From contig NZ_QTJU01000013.1 of NCBI RefSeq assembly GCF_003412455.1, positions 1-64,000 of the forward strand: a DNA stretch of 64,000 nucleotides. Direction: 5' to 3'. Positions 59,257-64,000 of this stretch are shown here, piece by piece. How positions within the stretch are numbered: the first letter of the stretch is position 1; each line of letters starts with the position of its first letter. Made by a program: the position numbers and the translations under genes. Below the pieces are notes generated by a model, which had not been told where the DNA came from, ran no database searches, and was given only the letters and a program-made list of their open reading frames with translations. This DNA is from Deminuibacter soli (lineage in GTDB: Bacteria > Bacteroidota > Bacteroidia > Chitinophagales > Chitinophagaceae).

Positions 59257-59349
59257 AGCATATTCACCTAGGGATTACCAACTTTCATCCAAATATCTGC
59301 AAGGCAATACGTTAAAACAATATTTTTAATGCCCGTATAAATTTTATCA

Positions 59350-61392
59350 ATGAAAGTACAACTTCCCCATCACTGGCTCACCGGCATATTGCTGCTTGCC
59401 GGCACAACGGCTATAGCCGGACCAGGTAAAAAAACAACTGAAAAGCAAGCCTATATTGACAAAAACAATATGGACGCCGAGGTAAAACCCGGTGATAATT
59501 TTTACAGCTACGCCAATGGCGCCTGGGTAAAAAGCAACCCGGTTCCGGGTTCTAAAACCCGCTGGGGCAGTTTTGACGTGTTGCGTGAAGAAAGCTCCAA
59601 ACGCCTGCGCAACCTGCTGGAAACTGCCACCCAAAACGGGAAAGACCGCAATGCACAGATGATCGGTGATTTTTATGCCAGCGGTATGGACAGCGCCGCC
59701 ATTGAAGCCAAAGGCATTCAGCCCATTAAAGCCGAGCTGGATAAAATAACTGCCATCAGCGATGTAAACGGTTTGCTTACCGCATTCGCCAGCCTGCGTA
59801 CACAGGGTTATGGCGCGCCTTTGTTTGGCATGTTCATTGGACAGGACCGTAAAAATGTAACCGCATACATTCCGCAGATAAGCCAGGGTGGTACTTCCCT
59901 GCCAGACAGGGATTATTACCTGAAAGATGACGGCCGCAGCATGAAAATACGTACCGCTTACCGCACCCACCTGGAGCACATGTTTGCATTGAGCGGAGAA
60001 AATGCAACTGCCGCAGCTGCCAGCGCCGATGCCGTAATACGTATTGAAACCGCACTGGCCAAAGCACAGCTGAGCCGCGTGGAAATGCGCGACCCATATA
60101 AAACATATAACAAATTCGCCGTAAAAGACCTCGCTACTTTAACACCGGGCTGGGACTGGAAAGACCTGTTTACCAAAATGCAGGTACAAACCGGAGACAG
60201 TGTGCTGGTGAACAATCCGCAGTTTGTAAAAACAGCCGACGCCCTGCTGAGCGCTGTGCCGCTGCACGAGTGGAAGGCTTACCTGCACTGGAGCATTTTG
60301 AAAAGTGCGGCGCCTTACCTGAGCAGCGCCTTTGTAAACGAAGCATTTTCTTTTAACCAGGTATTGACCGGCCAGAAAGAACAAACACCACGCTGGCAAC
60401 GCATGAGCGGACTGATTGACAACAATCTTGGCGATTTGCTGGGCCAGCTGTACGTGGCGCAATATTTTAAACCCGAGGCCAAGCAAAGAATGCTCGACCT
60501 GGTGAACAACCTGCAAGCCACTTTCTCAGAGCGCATTAAACGCCTGAGCTGGATGAGTGATGAAACCAAACAGCGCGCGCAGGAAAAGCTGCAGGCATTC
60601 ACCAAAAAAATTGCCTACCCCGATACCTGGAAGACGTATGACGGTGTTACCATTACGCGCAACGATTTTCTAAGCAACGTACACAGCTGTGCGGTATGGC
60701 AATACAATTATATGGTAAACCGCATGGGCAAACCGGTTGACAGAACCGAATGGGGTATGACGCCGCCAACCATTAACGCCTATTATAACCCGTCTAACAA
60801 CGAAATCGCTTTCCCGGCGGGCATTTTACAGTTCCCGTTCTTTGATTTTGGTGCAGATGACGCCGTAAACTACGGTGGTATTGGTGCAGTAATTGGTCAT
60901 GAAATGACGCACGGTTTCGACGACCAGGGACGCCAGTATGCAGCTGATGGCAACCTGAAAGACTGGTGGACAAAGGCAGACGCAGACAAATTCAAGGCAA
61001 AGGCCGATGAAATCGTGAAGCAATACGATGCATTCAAAGTGCTCGATACGTTGCATGTAAACGGAAAATTAACTTTAGGCGAAAACCTGGCCGATCTTGG
61101 CGGTTTAAACATCGCTTACGAAGCCTTTACCAAAACGCCCGAGTTTAAGGAAGGCAAGAAAATAGACGGATTCACTCCCACCCAGCGCTTTTTCCTGAGC
61201 TGGGCACAGGTTTGGCGCAGCAATGCATTACCTGAAACACAGGCGCAGCTGTTGCTCACCGACCCTCATTCACCCGGAGAAGCACGAGCCAATTGTCCGA
61301 TTGTAAATATTGATGCCTGGTACGACGCATTTAGTGTGCAGCCGGGAGATAAAATGTATAAACCCAAAGAACAACGCACTCAAATCTGGTAG
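59350..61392 (+). CDS. M13-family (neprilysin-like) zinc metallopeptidase
   Basis: A 680-residue protein with a signal peptide (first about 25 residues), so periplasmic or outer-membrane associated. The catalytic motif is HEMTH with H517, E518 and H521, followed by the third ligand E578 in GENLADLGG, with D582. The N-terminal domain begins NMDAEVKPGDNFYSYANGAW, as in PepO-type enzymes. The family cleaves short peptides at bulky hydrophobic residues. It is single, with its own terminator. Confidence 0.94.
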   Translation: MKVQLPHHWLTGILLLAGTTAIAGPGKKTTEKQAYIDKNNMDAEVKPGDNFYSYANGAWVKSNPVPGSKTRWGSFDVLREESSKRLRNLLETATQNGKDRNAQMIGDFYASGMDSAAIEAKGIQPIKAELDKITAISDVNGLLTAFASLRTQGYGAPLFGMFIGQDRKNVTAYIPQISQGGTSLPDRDYYLKDDGRSMKIRTAYRTHLEHMFALSGENATAAAASADAVIRIETALAKAQLSRVEMRDPYKTYNKFAVKDLATLTPGWDWKDLFTKMQVQTGDSVLVNNPQFVKTADALLSAVPLHEWKAYLHWSILKSAAPYLSSAFVNEAFSFNQVLTGQKEQTPRWQRMSGLIDNNLGDLLGQLYVAQYFKPEAKQRMLDLVNNLQATFSERIKRLSWMSDETKQRAQEKLQAFTKKIAYPDTWKTYDGVTITRNDFLSNVHSCAVWQYNYMVNRMGKPVDRTEWGMTPPTINAYYNPSNNEIAFPAGILQFPFFDFGADDAVNYGGIGAVIGHEMTHGFDDQGRQYAADGNLKDWWTKADADKFKAKADEIVKQYDAFKVLDTLHVNGKLTLGENLADLGGLNIAYEAFTKTPEFKEGKKIDGFTPTQRFFLSWAQVWRSNALPETQAQLLLTDPHSPGEARANCPIVNIDAWYDAFSVQPGDKMYKPKEQRTQIW

Positions 61393-61413
61393 ATAGAGTG
61401 GTCACCCCCAAAG

Positions 61414-61439
61414 AATCCGGTTTTATACCGGATTTTTTT
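61414..61439. terminator. Terminator between the M13 peptidase and the arginase-like gene
   Basis: AATCCGG (61414-61420) pairs with CCGGATT (61428-61434), followed by T-run. On the minus strand an A-run precedes it, giving weaker minus-strand function. Confidence 0.75.
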
Positions 61440-61442
61440 ATT

Positions 61443-62585
61443 TTAACTCCTCTCCATCGCGCGCAGCCATCTTTCGGGGATGTCGTTGTTGGCGGCGGTT
61501 ACATAATCACGGTAACTGCAGGCGATATAGGTTTCATCGGGCAGCTGCATCCACCAGCGGCCTGTTTTTTTGCTTTGCAAAAAGGTGGCTTCCAGTTCGG
61601 CAAAAGCCAGTTTAAATTCATTGAAATGGTGGTTGGCACTCATCGGCGCTTCTTCCTTGCCTTTCAGCACACCATCCATCAGGTACCACAACATATGGCT
61701 TATTTGTTTGGCAGTAAGCTCATACTCATCCTGCGAAGGCAGGTAGCCGTAAATGCCGATGGTATCAATAGTGGGGCTCATACCGGCATACTGCATCAGC
61801 GTGCAGGCTTCTTCACCGGTAAAACCGTTGGGCGTAAGCCTGTTGGCAGGTGCATGACAATGCTGTATGGCAGCAATATCAAAACTGAACATATTGGCGT
61901 TGCGGATAACCGGTTCAATTTCTTCAATATGCTCTTTTACACGGCCTACCCTGAAACAGTCGAACCGCAGTTTGTCAATAGTTTCGAGCATGTGCGGGTG
62001 CACCAGGTAGCTCTGGAAACCGATATGGCTGTAATGCCTGATGTAGTTAGGTTCTGAAGTAAGCATGCTGAGCATGAAATTATCTGCCGGCACCACGCTG
62101 TCGAAATCCATATCAATACGTGCATCTACACAGGCCACTTCAATAATTTTTTCTGCCGCAGCATACACCTGGTACTGACCGATGGTAACATCGTGCGAGC
62201 CGCCGAGTATCACCACCCGTTTGCCGTGCGATACCAGTTCGGTTACCACTGCGCGCAGGGCAGCATAGCTATCGGCCAGGGTAGCACCTGCCTTTACATT
62301 ACCCACATCGGCCACGTGCACATCCTGGTGCCAGTGATACAGGCTGTAGAATATTTTACGTACCGCATCGGGCGCACTTGTACCGCTGGCGGGTATACCG
62401 CCGCCCCTGTTTTCGCCACAACCTACAAGTACAATATCAATACCGGTTAAATCGGGGAACTGTTCTTCATACACGGCAATATGTTTTCCCAATTGCACGT
62501 CGCGGAAACCCTCATCGTTCGATAATTCGTACGTGTTCACAGGTTCCAGAAAATCTATAATGGTTTCTATCGAAGGGAATGACAT
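61443..62585 (-). CDS. Arginase/formimidoylglutamase-fold protein with degenerate metal site
   Basis: A 380-residue protein whose sequence follows the ureohydrolase fold, but the three binuclear manganese motifs are altered. GGDH is GGSH at 128-131; DAHxD is DARID at 154-158 (His replaced by Arg); SxDxDxxDP is SFDIAAI at 234-240, with the second Asp and the DP absent. H131, D154, D158 and D236 remain. The chain would bind metal poorly or differently and may be a pseudoenzyme or a changed hydrolase. Family members in Bacteroidota are often labelled formimidoylglutamase; that activity is doubtful here. It is divergent from batD across 142 bases. Confidence 0.82.
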   Translation of the reverse strand: MSFPSIETIIDFLEPVNTYELSNDEGFRDVQLGKHIAVYEEQFPDLTGIDIVLVGCGENRGGGIPASGTSAPDAVRKIFYSLYHWHQDVHVADVGNVKAGATLADSYAALRAVVTELVSHGKRVVILGGSHDVTIGQYQVYAAAEKIIEVACVDARIDMDFDSVVPADNFMLSMLTSEPNYIRHYSHIGFQSYLVHPHMLETIDKLRFDCFRVGRVKEHIEEIEPVIRNANMFSFDIAAIQHCHAPANRLTPNGFTGEEACTLMQYAGMSPTIDTIGIYGYLPSQDEYELTAKQISHMLWYLMDGVLKGKEEAPMSANHHFNEFKLAFAELEATFLQSKKTGRWWMQLPDETYIACSYRDYVTAANNDIPERWLRAMERS

Positions 62586-62727
62586 GCCGCAAACTTACAT
62601 GATTACGGCAATTTTTTCGCATTCTGACTGCGCACCCTGTTCAAACCACCTCTTCAAACGGTATCTTAACCGCTCATTAACCATCTGCTGAAGCAACACA
62701 TTGTCACTACAATTATATTTGTAATGC

Positions 62728-64000
62728 ATGATACGTCCATCCTACTTTATCAGTTGTCTCGTGTTGATCTTTGCACTGTTCCGGGCACAGGGCCAAACCG
62801 GTTTTACGGTGTCTGTTTCGGCTGCAAAAATCTACAGGAACGATGCCATCCGTGTTGAATACAAGGTAACCAATGGCAATGATGTGCGCGATTTTGTTGC
62901 ACCGCAGTTTGTGGGGTGGAACATTATCTCGGGCCCCTCTTTTGCCCAGCAGGAAACGTATGTGAACGGCCAGGGCAGCCGCTCGAGCAGTTACATTTTT
63001 GACCTGATGCCTGCACAGGCCGGTAAACTGAAAGTACCCGGCACTACCATTACGGCAGACAATAAGCAGTACACCTGCCAGTCGACCGTTGTTAACGTAA
63101 TGGATAAAGACAATCCTTCACCGCAGAACAACAATGCAGGCAATTCACCTTTTCCCCTGCAACGCCTGTTTAACGACAACGATGTACAGGATGACGACCC
63201 GTTTTTACGTGACCCCGTACTGAAAAACGGGGAAACACCTGATAAGAAAATGCGCGACAATGTATTTGTAAAACTGCATGTAAGCGCTACCACCTGTTAT
63301 GCCGGCGAGCCCATACTGGTAGAATACAAACTGTACACCGCCATACGCATACAGCCCAGGATTAAACGCCAGCCTGCATTCTCGGGTTGCAGTGTAACAG
63401 AAATGACGACAGATGAAGCATCTCCTGCTGAAAAAATAAATGGTAAACTGTACCGCGTAATCATGGTACGCAAAGTACAGCTGGTGCCTTTGCAGCAAGG
63501 CGATTTGCCGCTGGATACTGCTTCTGTTGCCTGCGATGCAGATTTTTTAGTAGCAGGCAACCCCGGCAATATGCAGCCCTTCTCGGCAACGTTCAGCAGT
63601 CAACCGGTGACCATACATGTAAAACCCCTGCCCGATAAAAACAAACCCGCCGATTTCTCGGGTATTGTTGGTCATTTCAATATGCAGGCCACTGCACTGA
63701 ACCCGGATGTGCCAGCAGGAGAAAACAATACCCTGCAGCTGAGCATTGAAGGCCGCGGCAATATTACCGGTGTACCCTTACCCAATATTAACTGGCCTGC
63801 CGGTGTAGATCATTTTGAGCCGGTGCAGCAAGACAATATCGACAAACTGAATTTCCCGGTGCGCGGCATCAAAACCTACAATATTCCTTTCCTGGGTTCA
63901 AAAGAAGGCAATGCAGTAATACCGGCCATCAGCTTTAATTATTTTGATCCTGAAAAAGGCAGTTATGAAGTGGTGCATACAGATAGTATTCCACTCCATT
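62728..64000 (+). CDS. batD: BatD-family protein (N-terminal part, runs off the window)
   Basis: A plus-strand frame stays open from the ATG at 62728 to the end of the window (424 complete codons). The signal peptide (MIRPSYFISCLVLIFALF..AQG) and the repeated beta-sandwich segments TGFTVSVSAAKIYRNDAIRVEYKV and NVFVKLHVSATTCYAGEPILVEYKLY match BatD (oxygen tolerance/Bat proteins). A C-terminal membrane helix would be expected beyond the edge. BatD usually lies in a bat operon with batA, batB and batC; here it is preceded by an unrelated gene, so it begins this operon or stands alone. Confidence 0.85.
   Translation, partial: MIRPSYFISCLVLIFALFRAQGQTGFTVSVSAAKIYRNDAIRVEYKVTNGNDVRDFVAPQFVGWNIISGPSFAQQETYVNGQGSRSSSYIFDLMPAQAGKLKVPGTTITADNKQYTCQSTVVNVMDKDNPSPQNNNAGNSPFPLQRLFNDNDVQDDDPFLRDPVLKNGETPDKKMRDNVFVKLHVSATTCYAGEPILVEYKLYTAIRIQPRIKRQPAFSGCSVTEMTTDEASPAEKINGKLYRVIMVRKVQLVPLQQGDLPLDTASVACDADFLVAGNPGNMQPFSATFSSQPVTIHVKPLPDKNKPADFSGIVGHFNMQATALNPDVPAGENNTLQLSIEGRGNITGVPLPNINWPAGVDHFEPVQQDNIDKLNFPVRGIKTYNIPFLGSKEGNAVIPAISFNYFDPEKGSYEVVHTDSIPLH

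Noticed and set aside
1-64000. tRNA, rRNA, transposase, integrase or phage genes
   Set aside because: None was recognised on either strand by motif or composition; the window reads as stable chromosomal sequence.

Overview
The window looks like a chromosomal segment from a member of the Bacteroidota, most likely a Chitinophagaceae-type soil or freshwater bacterium. The reasons are a SusC/SusD pair, the gliding-type lipoproteins GldB and GldD with the CBS-domain protein GldE, families typical of the phylum (DUF4783, DUF3109, DUF4369-type TlpA proteins, BatD, a DUF4097-like repeat protein), several ~800-residue FtsX/MacB permeases, and AT-rich ribosome binding regions without strong Shine-Dalgarno sequences. 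No rRNA, tRNA, transposase, phage gene or CRISPR array was found. Genes are closely packed, and most gene ends carry a clear hairpin plus T-run terminator.

Layout. 1-11700: mutL, a thiolase, a quinone-oxidoreductase-like enzyme, a lipoprotein, a tandem universal stress protein, a thioredoxin-fold lipoprotein-type protein, nadE and gldB (divergent), apaG. 11956-13410: isocitrate dehydrogenase. 13452-32307: a large export and signalling region. It holds a TolC-type protein, two ABC ATPases, four FtsX-type permeases, one HlyD-type adaptor, a DUF4097-like 18-residue-repeat protein, a one-helix small protein, and an overlapping pair of genes for an NtrC-type response regulator and a membrane histidine kinase. 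32324-41138: SUI1-type factor, nadC, DUF4783, gpmI, engB, lutB, DUF3109, gldD, gldE, ssb. 41292-45677: mutY, then HU, a TPR protein, a 31-residue very basic protein and RNase G. 46318-50804: a SusD/SusC pair with no obvious partner enzymes. 51338-64000: radA, comF, a secreted glutathione peroxidase, a free-standing carbamoyl-phosphate synthase half, terC, pyrD, a PBP4-type carboxypeptidase, an M13 peptidase, an arginase-fold protein with missing metal ligands, and the start of batD.

The main biological unit is the 13.4-32.3 kb region. The kinase has almost no periplasmic loop. The regulator has a sigma-54 activator domain and a Fis-type helix-turn-helix. Three separate promoter regions on the minus strand (before the adaptor, before the ATPase-TolC pair, and before the three-permease operon) share a GATTGGCAY-like box. 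In two of them a CTGTATCAAAAGCG-type repeat sits the same 91 bases upstream, and the third has a weaker version. This suggests one regulator drives all export operons together, as a composite envelope-stress or peptide-export system.

Several other genes depart from family norms: a MutL without recognisable endonuclease motifs, an arginase-family protein without most metal ligands, a split CarB, and a glutathione peroxidase with an altered catalytic tetrad. Intergenic spaces repeatedly contain short degenerate repeat families.
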